Shown piece by piece: positions 11,851-23,580 of a stretch of 64,000 bases of DNA. Each line of letters starts with the position of its first letter. Positions within the stretch are counted from its first letter, which is position 1. The stretch is from Anoplopoma fimbria. Its lineage: Eukaryota; Chordata; Actinopteri; Perciformes; Anoplopomatidae. The notes under the pieces are model-generated. The model was not told where the DNA came from. It did not search any database and worked only from the letters and a program-made list of their open reading frames with translations. Both the position numbers and the translations under genes were made by a program. The stretch spans positions 3,268,350-3,332,349 of the forward strand of contig NC_072455.1 in assembly GCF_027596085.1 (NCBI RefSeq), written 5' to 3'.

Positions 11851-13635
11851 CTCTATTTTTCCCACATATTGTACAAAATATGAGCATTGCTATTCACGCA
11901 AACAAGCCCAGATTTAACCCGATATCAGACAACCACACACACTCACACTGACATCTAAGACTCGCCTGCCTCCACACAGAAAGGCCTCATCTTGTTTCAG
12001 ATTTGAACTCGCGCCCTTTTACGCTGTGAGGCGACGGCGTCGACTGGAGCGCCGCTGTGCTGTCGGTAAACAAAGCGAGAGAGGAAGGAAAAAAATGATG
12101 AATGAACTCCGAGGTTGAGAAACAAATATGTGTGTGAACATATTCTCTCTCCTCTTGTTGACATTCACTGCATGGTTCCTCTCTATTGTTTCATTTGCTC
12201 TGTTTGTGACAAATGTGTTTCGTGTTTCTTCTTCCTATGCGATCGCTCTCTCCCAAATGCCCGAGTGCGAATTCAAATGATTTGCAGAGCGTTTACTTGT
12301 CGTACAACTCAGGTTTTGGAGCTGAAGTGAGGCATCATGGTCTTTTCCTGGATAAATCCTGCTGTTAGAATACTTTAAGCCTCCTCTGCTTTCCCTCATC
12401 CCTTATTTTTTTTCTCCCTCTGCTTCTCCACTTGATTGACTCCACACTTCGCTGCCTTTCATTAGTCTGATCCCATCTGACTTGAAGGATGCAGAAGTCA
12501 CGTGACCTCAACTGTTTGCGTCACGTAGATGGGAAATGGAATGGATGAAGGAAGGGAAAGGATGCATTCACAAACACACACAAAATGTCGCCCCAAACCT
12601 TAAAATCTCATCCTAGCAAACGAGATTTTACAGGAATTGCTCCATGAATAACTTAAGATCCTGCTGATTAAAAAGAGGCAATGCTACACTAAGTCATTTT
12701 AATCATGGGACATAATTAAATAATAAAATAAGCCTTTACGTACTTGATTTATATATTCTCATAAATTTCAGGATCATAATCGGCACGGCGTCGGCTTGTA
12801 ATTTACTGGAGCTGCAGCTAATTACACAGCGAGTGACTGGAAATGCTCAAAACACTTCATGTGGAATACGCCCCATTGCCAATAAAGGGAGAGATCTAAA
12901 AGATCTGCGAGATGAGAGAAGAAATCAAAATGGTAAAATGCTTTTGATTGATGAATCCAGTACATACTAGGTTGCGTAAGCTACAAGGTTTGATTGTGGA
13001 GCTGTGTGGAAAGGCAATAACTCTAAACGCAATCTACTTTAATATTTGTATTCACATATTTATACAACTGGGACTCTTAGAGGAACTGAAAAAAAGGCAA
13101 TGAACTGGAAAAACCTTTAGAAAACACTTTAGGTCCTTAAGTTTTCTCATAATGATAATGGCTACGTTGGGTTTTTTGGTTGGATGATCATTCGAATCTG
13201 GAGTGTTCTTGCTAGTTTCTCAAGATTACCAACCAAAGCTTTAATATAGTCTCCCCCATTCTGTTCTCCAGTAATTTATCTACTATACAATCCTGAAATC
13301 AGAACTATACATTAACGATTCATTAATGAGTTCCTTTAGTGAAACTATTCATGTTTATATGAACCGTATTGTAAAGTGTTGCTGAATAATAAGCAAAGAT
13401 GCAGAAAAGTAAAGTATCCTTGTTAAATACTACCACTCACTTGTTACAGGGAAGCAAGTTGACCCAGGGGGAGAGATGGTGCAACAGATGCTCAGAATAA
13501 AGATGGTGTTGAACTGACTGATGGAAATGCCTTCTCAAAGGAGTTCAGTGTTGGCATGTTAACAGCTCAGTGGAAGTCAAGTCCAAGGTCAATGTGCACA
13601 AAGATGTTTGTCCTTTCTTTATTTAGTCAAGTCTA
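11851..13635. other. Non-coding stretch with one conserved-looking patch
   Basis: Mostly unique. The part at 12780-12910 combines an imperfect inverted repeat (tgtaattta and ctaattaca around ctggagctgcag) with further homeodomain-like cores, so it could be a regulatory element. No coding signal. Confidence 0.35.
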
Positions 13636-13639
13636 GGTG

Positions 13640-13885
13640 GCAAATCTGGTTTTGTAAAGTGAAGCAAATGCTCAAGTATCTTAAAACTTGCATTCTCTCT
13701 AGTGTCCATCAGGGGGCGACTCCTCTGGTTGTATAGAAGTCTATGAGAAAATGACTCTACTTCTCTCTTGATTTATTCCCTCAGTAAACATTGTAAACAT
13801 GAGTTTATGGTCTCAATCTCTAGTCAAACAGACCATAAAGCAGGGTATGCTTTAGGGGCGGGGCTACACAGTGATTGACAGGCAG
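13640..13885 (+). repeat. Repeat family A with internal deletion
   Basis: Runs from gtgaagcaaatgctcaag through the gggggcgactcctct block to gattgacaggcag. About 60 bp present in other copies (tttcaagtcttc to ctccatttagag) is missing exactly at ctctag|tcaaacag. Confidence 0.9.
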
Positions 13886-13889
13886 TCCT

Positions 13890-14350
13890 CTTTACTGGCA
13901 TCGAGGTGTTTGACACTTTTCCAGCTTCTCCATTGCTCTCTCACTAATTCAAGCGTGTCCTTTGTTTTTATCCTCCTCCTCTATCCTGTCCTTCTCTTTC
14001 CACCAACAACAACAACAACAACGGTAAATAAAAATGAACAACAAAATCTGACATTTTGTAACGATGTGTTTGACGCAGTAATACTGATATAACGCGGACA
14101 CAGCTGTGTGTTCGTAGATTTACAACAGCTCAGAATGGGGTTCTACTCAAAGACCAGAACTATCTGTTTTATAGATTGAATGAAAGCCCTTTTGGGATAT
14201 TTATTCATATTCATTTGCTCGAGTAAATCTTATCTGTTTCCACTGTTGCTCTTCAACTTCATGTACGAGTCTCCAATCGTATCTGTTTCCACATCCTCAT
14301 TTTTTGTTCCCGTCTCTGCGGGGCTCATGTGATGCAATACCCAGCGTGCC
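13890..14350. other. Non-coding stretch with (CAA)n
   Basis: Holds an (AAC)6 short repeat at about 14003-14022 in otherwise unique sequence. A shorter (CAA)n followed by cggt also occurs near 38.7 kb. Confidence 0.6.
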
Positions 14351-14354
14351 TCAG

Positions 14355-14357
<3 letters not shown>

Positions 14358-14412
<55 letters not shown>
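14358..14412. repeat. (CT)n microsatellite
   Basis: A pure pyrimidine dinucleotide array of about 55 bp, with mirror symmetry that allows a triplex structure. Confidence 0.97.
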
Positions 14413-14417
<5 letters not shown>

Positions 14418-14466
14418 GTTAATTTGCTCATACACACCTTACTGCACTGACAGGCATCACTTCACT

Positions 14467-14565
14467 CACACACACACACACACACACACACACAGCCCCC
14501 AAAACACACAATCTTTTCTGTACACACACACACTTGCTACTTCTGTGACAGACATAAAGGAACAG

Positions 14566-14596
<31 letters not shown>
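14467..14596. repeat. Cluster of three (CA)n blocks
   Basis: CA tracts at 14467-14494, about 14521-14532 and 14568-14596 are separated by short unique spacers. Confidence 0.92.
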
Positions 14597-14598
<2 letters not shown>

Positions 14599-14798
14599 AG
14601 TGCTGCATTCAAGCACAGATAGAAAGCTGAATATACCTAACACTCACACTGAATGGAGTGTGTGGGCAGTGACAGGCATGCTGTAGCACACAGGGACGAC
14701 GAGAAGGAGACGGGTGTGCTGCAAAAGCCAATGAGAGCTGACAAGCCTCCCCACAGGCTTTCAGAAACCCAACCAACCCAGCACAGCAGTCTGCTCTG

Positions 14799-14858
14799 TG
14801 TGTGTGCGTATATATATATACTGTGTGTGTGTGCGTATATATATACTGTGTGTGTGCA
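14799..14858. repeat. Compound TG/TA tandem repeat
   Basis: Two and a half copies of a unit of about 27 bp made of ctgtgtgtgtgtgcg followed by tatatatatatac. Alternating purine-pyrimidine sequence beside self-complementary TA blocks favours Z-DNA or cruciform structure. Confidence 0.85.
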
Positions 14859-14859
14859 A

Positions 14860-15730
14860 GCGTATCAGAAAGAAGAGAGACAGAAACATGCAGGCAAACG
14901 GGAGAGGAAGAGGAACTGGGAGTCGAACAGAAAGAAGATTGACAGTTTCAGCCGAGAGAAAAGTGGAAAAGTGGAAAATGAACGATAATCTTTTGATTGG
15001 TACATTTCTTTAAATAAAGCTTCAAAGTGTAGCAATTTAAAGTTATAATTCATAAGATTTTCATGAAATCACATCCCATTGAAAATAATATTCATGGTAG
15101 CCGTTATTCTGCAAAGCAGTTAAATGTATTTAAGGGAGAACTTCATTAATCCTGAAGAAAAAATCTTGTGCCAGAGTTTGATGAAAGATGACAACAGAAG
15201 AGTAAGACAATAGAGTAAAAATATAGACTTATATGAACAATAGAGTAATATCTTGCTAGTGCAAAAGCGAAACAATGATAATTATAATTAAAGATTTCCG
15301 TAAATCAATTTTGACCTGTCAAAATGTAATTTGCGTATTTATATAAAAATATCTATATGTAACATTTCAAAATTGGTTCACAAACATCATAAATTAACAT
15401 TTGAACTGTTAAAAGGACCTTGACATACGCGCTCCTGTAATGTCAGGTAGTTAGTTCTGCTCCAGCACCCATGTACTTATTCAAACAGATTCTTTACATG
15501 TTACATCCCACTGATGTCTGCCTCTTGATCAGCAGCCAAAAATAGACATGAGGTTAAAGTCACGTCTTTTGAAAACGGATGAACATAAATCCCCAAAATA
15601 AATCCAGCAGCATGTGTTAGATTCTGTCACTGGTTCAAACTTTATCCATTTGTTTTTTGTTCTAAGCATAACATGTGTTTTTAGTAACATTTTTATCTTA
15701 AAAAGTACCTAAAGTTGTGGTTTACAAGAA
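14860..15730. other. Non-coding stretch, nothing recognised
   Basis: A purine-rich start (to about 14985) leads into AT-rich unique sequence. No coding signal. Confidence 0.5.
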
Positions 15731-15734
15731 TGGT

Positions 15735-15819
15735 CGGCTGTGGCTCAGTGGGCGGAGCCAGTCGTCCTTTAACCACAAGGTCAGAGGTTTGAATCCCGGC
15801 TCCTCTTGTCCTCATGTCC
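15735..15819 (+). mobile_element. Truncated tRNA-derived SINE head
   Basis: A-box-like tggctcagtgggcgg (from 15741) and B box ggtttgaatccc (15786-15797), followed by ggctcctcttgtcctcatgt as in the teleost tRNA-SINE body. The element ends at a T-rich break. No tRNA acceptor stem can be paired, so this is not a functional tRNA. Confidence 0.75.
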
Positions 15820-16570
15820 TTTTTAATTTCAAGCTTGTGAAATAATCTAGTGATAAAGATTGTTGTGGCTTTAGCACCAAGATGAGGGTCCAAAAACTTT
15901 ATAATCCCAACCCCCCCAAAAAATGGTGCAAGTTCTTGAAATGACGAACGTAATTTTGTCCTGAAGAATGTAGATTGCAGTTACTGATTTTTGGCGTCGG
16001 TGGAGAACAAAGATGAGGCAGTTTGTGTAATATGACCTTGTACAAAAAAAATGTACCAATATTTCTGCAGTTCTATAAGGAAAGCATAACAAATCAAACC
16101 AGGAGACATTAACAGCGGCTTCCTTTGTTAGAGTCCTGTGTTTGTTTCATCCAAACACGATTACGTGGATTACATGCCTTATTTTTTCTAGGTATAAATA
16201 AGAACAGTGAATGAGAACAGCCTGCTGCAGTTTTCTCACATGCAGTACTACAATGCAATAGATGATTATGATAAATATAGCTTGATATATTCTATATGTT
16301 GGAATGGTTAGAAACGGGACAAACACAGCACCTTTGAGTGTGATGTGACAGATTCCACTGTGTCTCTCTCGGTGTCTATTTATATTCTCGAGTCTCACTC
16401 TCTCCGTCTCATAATAAGGCCGGCGTCCTCGTCCGCGGGCGTGTTGTCCATTATTTATGAGGTTGTCGGCCTTTCACCCCCCACCTTCTGTTTTCACACT
16501 CACAGAGACACTTCTGTCTCTTACCCTTGTTTGCTCCCTCAATCTGCCTCTGCCTGTGGCTTAGGGCTTA
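15820..16570. other. Non-coding stretch, nothing recognised
   Basis: AT-rich sequence, then a C/T-richer part upstream of the CA array. Nothing recognised. Confidence 0.45.

Positions 16571-16571
<1 letters not shown>

Positions 16572-16665
<94 letters not shown>
16572..16665. repeat. (CA)n microsatellite, about 94 bp
   Basis: Uninterrupted CA. The 130-codon frame over it is a repeat translation. Confidence 0.98.
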
Positions 16666-16667
<2 letters not shown>

Positions 16668-16669
16668 TT

Positions 16670-17589
16670 ATGTTTATACGAATTCATCTCAATTAAGACC
16701 AAGAACTCAGATGTGTCTTTGTGATCTGATCCTTTGACTCCTGTCCTACTGCCGTTATTTTTACCCCGCAGTCTCACCAAACTTCCATAATAAAACACCT
16801 AAAGGACAACATCTTTACTTTCCTGAGATAATTGCTGACATTACGGCAAATCAAAGTTGCGTTCCGGATCCAATTATAGTCCAGATGGTGACTCTGCAGT
16901 TGTGTGCAAAAGGGGTTTATGTTTAAGAAGAAGTTCCACCAAAAATGCACTTTCTTTTATTCAATAATGTATAAGTGGAGCAAAAATAATTTATCGACCC
17001 CCGTCATAGTTATGTAATGTACCATTTTACAAAAAGACAAAGATAAAGTGAAGCTTTAATGATTTATGTGGGGGAATACGAGTCATCACAGAATGTAAGA
17101 AAAATAAACACATGTTATATAAACATTTTCCAAACCTTTCTCACAGACTCTCTTATTGCTTTTAACATTTAAGATTATAAATGTTACTTTTTGAATGTAC
17201 TAATAATAATAATGTTATAATGCCAGAGTCAATGTTCAATCCAAACCAGTAATATTATATTTTTCACATCGAATAACCCTTTTTACATTGACTATATCTT
17301 TATTTTTTAATATAATGATTTAATTTGGGTGTAGAAGCAAATTACAATATATTCTTTAATTATGGATATGTTTCACAAAGAAGTTCGAAGGTTTTCTTTA
17401 AAGTCTGGTAGAGAAATAATAAATAAATATATTGTTAATGCAAATCAAGTACTGGGTCTGAAGCCCAGTGAGCAGTTGAGTAAACCAATGTTGTTCTGTA
17501 AAAGTTGAATATAATGGCTACAAATGACAACACAACAAGTTCAAAATAAAGCTGTGTGTATTATGGCACTGTTTTTACGTGTTAGCATA
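16670..17589. other. AT-rich non-coding stretch
   Basis: Very AT-rich between about 17040 and 17440, with ATAA/TTAT runs. Nothing recognised. Confidence 0.5.
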
Positions 17590-17840
17590 CAGTTGCTGAT
17601 TTACTTGACACTTCAAGCAGCCACAAAGCAACATTAGCATTCGTATGGACTTGTGCTTCTGTCCAATATTCAGTCCAATATTCACCTCCTTTTGGCTCTA
17701 TTTTGGTCTCCACCATCTGCTGAGGGAAATATCAGACCTTTTAGTTGATACATTCTCCAATGTCTCTGATAGCTAGTTGCTATTTTTGTCAGTTTGGTGC
17801 CGAGCTGGTAACGTACAGTCAAGTTCTTTGCTGAAAACAA
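17590..17840 (+). repeat. Probable dispersed repeat family F
   Basis: The series ctccaccatctgctgag, gggaaatatc, cttttagttgatacattctc, agctagttgctattttt and ggtgccgagctggta matches, from general knowledge, a common percomorph repeat. Only one copy is present here. A direct repeat (tccaatattcag) sits at about 17661-17684. Confidence 0.5.
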
Positions 17841-18159
17841 CAATGTGCTAAAGGATGTTAAACGCTACGTAGACAAACTTCACAGTTGGGATAATTAAAT
17901 TCGGGCTCGTTAGTAACGGTGATGCTTTTTCCATTACAAACAGTCATTACTATAAGTCTGTGTTTTCCAATTCTTAGCAAATGTCTTAAATGTCACAGAG
18001 TAGTGCTTATCCAATTCGAGAGCAAAAGACCTGTGTATTTCTGTTTAATCAAAATGCAGGGTTCTTCAATAAAGCAGTTACATTTACACAGGCTGAAATA
18101 ATCACAAATTACTGTTTTGTTTTTTTCCTACACAGTCGCACATAACGTCTGTAATTTTC

Positions 18160-18560
18160 TCCAACACTGACTCCGGCTTCGATCACAAACACTATAATCA
18201 ACATCCAGCAGAATGGAGGAACATAGGCTCCGCGGTGCTCCGATAACTCATCTGCTGTAGATGAGTATCACTCGTATAATGCCACACAGTGAGATATCAC
18301 GCAGTCCTGGCACGCCGACTAATGAAAGTAATTGTCTGTGGTTCTCATTAATATTCTGAAGATGACTGCGTCCGCCCTCTGAATGGCTCTGCCTCTCATT
18401 CAGATAATTGTGGTGGTAAATTACAAGAGATGAGGCGACTGCTCCAGCCGCCGCAGAGCCACAGCAGGTTCATGACTCATTCAGATTTGGTATCTGGATG
18501 TTTGATTTTAATTGATGATTGCCTCGCTTACTAAAAAATCGTCTGCAGCGGGTCAGAGGT
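18160..18560. promoter_or_regulatory. Candidate conserved non-coding element
   Basis: Unique-looking block of higher complexity than its flanks with many homeodomain-type cores (ctaatgaaagtaattgtc, ctcattaatattc, cagataattgtgg, tttaattgatgattgcc). No frame persists. This is inferred from texture and motif density only; TAAT sites are common in AT-rich DNA. Confidence 0.3.
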
Positions 18561-18689
18561 TTCAGCCTTAAATTCACAGCAAACATTTCAATACAGTGTG
18601 GATCAGTGATTTTCAATCCAAGCATTAGTATACAGGCCTCGGTTGGCGTTCCAAGGAGAATGACACATCTGACTGGCGGAAGTCAAAAA

Positions 18690-19400
18690 AATTGAAACAT
18701 TTAGTCAAAATAACTATGTTAGTGGGCGTGACTTAAGTACGAAAGTCACCAGACCAATTAGTCAACGTTTGAGTTAAAATAACCACTAAAGTGGCATTTC
18801 TTAAGTACAGAAGTTACATGATAAATTAGTCAACATTTGAGTTAAAATAAATACCGTTGTGGACATTACTTAAGTGCGGTAGTTGGGCAAACAATAGGTC
18901 AATGTTCGAGTTAAAATACCCAAAGCAGTGGGTGCTACTTCGGTACTAAAGTTACGCAACAAGTGAGTCAACGTTTGAGTTAAAATAACTATGTAAGTAG
19001 GCGTTATTTAAGTACGGAAGTTGCATGATAAATAAGTCAACATTTGAGTTAAAATAACTGTTAGTGGGCTTTACTTGAGTACGTAACTCACGAGACAAAA
19101 ATTTGTCAACATTTGAGTTAAAATAACTAAGTTAGTGGGTGTTACTTAAGTACTGAAGTTACACAACAAATAAGTCAGTGTCTGAGTTAAATAACTGTTG
19201 GTGGACGATACTTAGGTACTGAAGTTACTCAACAAATAGGTCAACATTTGAGTTACCATACCTATGTAAGTAGGTGTTACTTAAGTACAGAAGTTCTTTG
19301 CCAAATTGTTCAATTTTTAGGTTTAATTAAATAAGGAAGTGGGCGTAACTTAAGTACAGACGTTATCTGACAAATTAGTCAATGTTTGGTCACTATTGGT
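18690..19400. repeat. 69-bp minisatellite, about 10 units
   Basis: The phrase gtcaacatttgagttaaaat or variants starts at 18761, 18829, 18898, 18967, 19036, 19105, 19174, 19240, 19308 and 19378, so spacing is 66-70 bp and mostly 69. Each unit also carries gtgggcgttacttaagtac and gaagttac. The array ends in ttttacatgggacacaaacg, the flank of dispersed family D, so the tandem unit looks like an expanded internal segment of that element. Confidence 0.95.
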
Positions 19401-19459
19401 TTTACATGGGACACAAACGACAGTCCAGTGTCTTGAGACCCACCCATCCACCCATCCAC

Positions 19460-19955
19460 CTCAACCTCCTCCGGATGCGGTATTTGATTCTCTTTATGCT
19501 ACATCACCTGTCCTGAATCAGGATTGGATTACACAAGAATAGAATATGTGGGTTATGTACGAATTATAGTGCATTACTTTTGGTTTTTATAGCTACAAAT
19601 AGGGAGAACAGCCTGCCCCTTTAGCCTAGATAATCTAGAGAACACTTTTACATTTGGTCAATTCTTGCTCTTAACTGCCTGTGAAAAGTGAGGATCACTC
19701 TATCCCCATCGGTGCAACAGCTATAAATCAAGCCGCCATTGGAAAACGACGTGCTGTTACCAGCCCGAACTCAAGGACTTGAGGATAAATCCTCCCAGGG
19801 CCCTGCAGGGAGATTTGCTGCAGTAAAAAGAGATTTTCTTCCTCATTAAATTGATCCATTGTTGAGTTTGTAAGAGAGATTGAGAGTAGAGTGCATTGTT
19901 TGTGTTCTTTCATGTACAAGTGTGTATCGCTTTGCAGAAGTGTGTATCTGTGTTT
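19460..19955. other. Non-coding stretch, nothing recognised
   Basis: Unique-looking sequence after the minisatellite. Short ccatccacc repeats occur at 19443-19462. No coding signal. Confidence 0.45.
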
Positions 19956-19959
19956 CCTT

Positions 19960-20215
19960 GTGTGGGCCGGGGAGTTAGTGAGTTCTCCAGCCCAGGTGGG
20001 TCTTTCATTATTCTGCTGCCAGTGTAATTAGAATCTGTTGCCTGCATGAGGACAAAAATCATTATTGCATTAAGAGAGGGGATGAAACGAACAATTAGCC
20101 CAACAATTCATTTGTGGATCGATGAAAGGCTCTTTATTGCCTTTAATGAGTTAGGTTGAGTCGTTGAAAGAGCACTGAAAGATATTTATTGGCCCGGGGC
20201 TCAAACTTTCAGAGG
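19960..20215. promoter_or_regulatory. Candidate conserved non-coding element
   Basis: Block of balanced composition with dense homeodomain/POU-like cores (gtgtaattagaatc, attattgcattaag, aacaattagcccaacaatt, ctttaatgag). It is followed by a polypurine tract (20218-20300). Function is inferred from motif density only. Confidence 0.28.
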
Positions 20216-20629
20216 GGAGCTGGAAGAAAGAAAGAATAGGAGAGAAAATGAGAAGAATGGAGGAAGAAAACAAAGCAAGGGACCAGTGAAAGGGAAAAAG
20301 TTATGGTTTTGGGATGAAGAGACAAATGTGATCACTGTGATTCAGGTACGCTAGTCCTTCGGCTTTGAATTTGTTGCAGATTAATTCGGGTCTCGGGGAG
20401 CTGAAGTGTTTTTAAAACGAGTTGTCGATGCTTGGACTGAGCTAATTGCCCCTTTGTGATCCAGGATATGAAAACCAAAGTCTTATTTAGGTTTACTCAT
20501 GCTGGGATCGAAAATTTTGCTCCCTGTAACTTTTATTTGTTATATGTCCAAAGCTTTGTTTAATGTGCTACTGCCTGTCTGGCCGGCACACTTTCGGAAA
20601 GAATATGTTTAATCTCATCTCATTCAATA

Positions 20630-20840
20630 TATTTGGGAACTACGCTTATTTGCTCTCTTGCTGAGAGTTAGATGAAAAGATTTCTATACAGTAATTATGA
20701 AGCTACAGCCAGCTGCTGGTTAGCGTAGCTTAGCATAAAGCCCTGACGCAGGGAAACAGCCAGCCTGGCTTAGTCTGAAAGTAACTAAATCTGCCTAAAG
20801 CTCATTCATTTATATATTACATCATATTTGTTTCATTTGT
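20630..20840 (+). repeat. Dispersed repeat family C
   Basis: The order tttgggaactacgcttattt, gctgagagttagatgaaaag, gaagctacagccagctgctg, gttagcgtagcttagcataa, gaaacagccagcctggct and cctaaagctcattcat is one I know as a very common percomorph repeat. Single copy in this window; class not determined. Confidence 0.7.
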
Positions 20841-20914
20841 AGAAAAAACGAAATGTAATGTGTTTACCAAAGTTATTTTTTTAAAATAAACTTCTGTCTT
20901 CACCGGAAACAACT

Positions 20915-21075
20915 AAGTTAGGTTTAGGCAACAAATTACTTGGTAAGGTTTAGGAAAAGAGTGCCCTTTGGTTTTGATTTAAGTACGGAAATGGCGTTAC
21001 TGAAGTACGCAAGTTACGTGACATTAAATCAACGACTTCTTGTTTCATATGGGAACGAACTTCTCCTGGCTGGTC
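20915..21075 (+). repeat. Dispersed repeat family D
   Basis: Contains taagttaggtttaggcaac, ttggtaaggtttagg, ggttttgatttaagtacgg, gaagtacgcaagttacgtg and ttgtttcatatgggaacg. The taagtacggaa...gttac segment is the same module that is tandemly repeated at 18690-19400. Confidence 0.75.
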
Positions 21076-21079
21076 CTTA

Positions 21080-23200
21080 AAATTTGGCACCAATGTCCAC
21101 TTGGACTCGAGCACGAATCTGATTAGAATTTCTATGTATAAAGGTCACTGTAAACTCACAAAACACATTTTTGGCAATCATTCAAGAATTCATATTCTAA
21201 ATATGACAATTTAACACAGATAAAATGATAAAGTGATGACACTTTGGACAGATATTAAGGTAAACTGCAACTTAACCTGTTAGATGATGCACACAACCGA
21301 GAGACTGTAGTTCTAGTTGTAATACACTGACAAGCTTGTTCTCTGGGTCTCTCCCATTCAATTAGTGCACTCACACATCAAATACGCACATCAAATACGC
21401 AATTATTATTGCATAAGAGGCCGAGGGCATTTGAAGGTATAAAAAAACAGTTGCATTACAGACGTGATTAAAATAACTAAAAAAAGAGCAGTTACAGGAC
21501 CGTTCTGCTGCTTGGTCTGTGTGAGTGGGTGGACAGTACAACATGTTTTTGACCACCTGAAGGTAAAAGCTGTCTCTGAAGAACCTGATCTGGTTTCCTG
21601 ATGCTTGCCCAGTGCTTTCAAGATGAAAGAGCTGAGAATGAACCATGCACAGGAGGACTGGACTGCTCTCAGCATTACTCAACCCTTACAGAAACAGTTC
21701 TGAAGCTCATAGAGTTGTGGTTTTACTTCACCCAAGGTCTTTGATGCTGATGCAAGGATAATCCATAGAATGTAGTGCTTCTCAATGACTTAAGCAAAGC
21801 ACCTTGAAGATTTTCTTATGTAGTTCAGATTTGTTTGCCTGGTTAGGAAAGAAAGTGTGACACAACCGGTGTTGACAGATCAGGACAGGGACATGTTGAG
21901 ACAAAAGTGTATTAATATTTAAATTGTAAGATACGACACTATGTTCATTTATCAAATGGTTTCATCTTAAACAGTACAAATGAAGGATAATGTTACTTAA
22001 ATGCAATCTCATTTATGACGTTCACACTAAATACAGAAGTTTATCACCAGACCCCATGTTTCAGTTTTGCTACCATCTGTGCTTCACAATAAATTGCCTC
22101 ACAATAGAGTTAGAGTTTAGTGGGACAAGCCCAAAGTTTTGGATTATTGCAGAAAATATGCTCAGTGGCAAACACAGGTTTAGGATATTAAAACGTTTTG
22201 TTCAGCGAAAAAAAAACTGACAAATGAACCCCACTTTTTATGTTTTTGGAAACCACTTGTTAGCAACTGCCTTTTTTAAGATGTGTAAAAGCTACACAAT
22301 TCCTGATGCATTCTATATCCAATAACAAAAATCTCTTAAGCTTGTGTAAACCACATACTGTACTTTATTTTAAGCATAACGCATTGACTTTGTGCAAATT
22401 GCTGACTCATTTTGGGTTTTAGGACTCATTCCTGCTGCATTCTATGAGCAACCTACTTGGCTTACCCGCTAACTAGAAGTTTGAATTACAAGTACAAATA
22501 GTTTCGTCCAGTTCAGTCCAAAGATTTCTCGTGACCAGGTTGTTTATTTACTTTTTTAACTTTTTTTTTTTACATTCAACAAAACTAGGTCTAAGTGTTA
22601 AGCCAGGGGGTAACCTACTGTTTATCCTGGCCAAGCTAAACATGATGCTTTAGAGGTTTGAAGTTTTTAGACTGTTTTTGACGAAACCATTTTGCTAACC
22701 ATGCTAATGCATCAGAAATTCGAATTATGTTGACGTTACCAAGCACCCATTGGTTTCTGTTCATTTTTGTATATTTTCAATTGAATTATAAGTGACAATC
22801 TATAATCAATGAAAAGTAAGCCTGCTTTACTTTTTGTCAGCTACTTTGTTGTTGTTGTTGTTGTGTGGTAATTGATTTTCATGCAGAAATAAATGGAAGT
22901 AAAAAGCAATTTGGAACTGCAGTAAATGCATTCGATCAAAAACTAACTAGCCTGAATTTGTAAAAGGTCAGAAGAAAAGGTAAAGTATAGATGATTTGTA
23001 GGAGCTAAAACTTGAATGGGTTTTAAAAAAAACAGGAACAAATAGCCTGTATTTCCATTTCTATCCATGTTCAGCTCTAAAGCTTCTCCAAGTTTTCTGG
23101 TTAGTTTGTTCGTCTCCGAGATTGATTTATCTATCCGTCAAAATCCTTCTTGCTCCTGAACAGGCTTTGCATGGCTTAAAGAAATGTTTGGATACATAAA
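21080..23200. other. Long non-coding stretch
   Basis: AT-rich. Contains overlapping minus-strand frames near 21371-21682 (103 and 89 codons) that I cannot assign, a T run near 22560-22571 and a (TTG)5 at about 22849-22863. No splice-supported exon. Confidence 0.45.
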
Positions 23201-23329
23201 ACTATAATGCAGTGGATGTAGGGGAGCAAGGGAGGAGGGGAGGATGGTGGGGAGACGGCTGAAAAAAAGAGAGGAAGAAGAGAGGGGTGATCGATAGACG
23301 CTTGGTGGGATTAATGGGACATAAGGACG

Positions 23330-23580
23330 AGTACGCCCCGCACACACACCTGCAGGGCCATTGATTGGTGCACCGTAAGTGTCTCTCGGCGGGTGTTTGT
23401 TCACGCTGTGCGAGAAGCACACCACCTTCACCTTCACGGAGGTGCGCGTGGGCGTACGAGCCGGCCTCCGTGTGTGGCTGCAAACACTTCTCGCTGTTGT
23501 CAGGTCACGCCGCGGGTGCAGATAGCAGCCGAAGCCTGATAAGCACCCAGCGAAGGGGAGAGCGCCGCAGAGCAATTATT
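23330..23580. promoter_or_regulatory. CpG-island-like segment
   Basis: I count roughly two dozen CpGs in about 250 bp with clearly raised G+C (for example gcgcgtgggcgtacgagccg and tcacgccgcgggtgc). It ends in cagagcaattattctgaatg. In vertebrates such islands often mark promoters or distal regulatory elements. No TATA box or convincing first exon seen; a non-methylated promoter is only one reading. Confidence 0.35.

Noticed and set aside
15735..15819. tRNA gene
   Set aside because: Same reasoning: the sequence downstream of the B box follows the SINE body and then breaks off.
18690..19400. CRISPR-like or centromeric array
   Set aside because: Units are contiguous without spacers, only about ten are present, and the module is shared with a dispersed element; the sequence context is vertebrate.
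21371..21682. Retrotransposon coding remnant (103-codon minus frame)
   Set aside because: The text looks superficially protein-like, but I see no reverse transcriptase or endonuclease motif and no second copy in the window.
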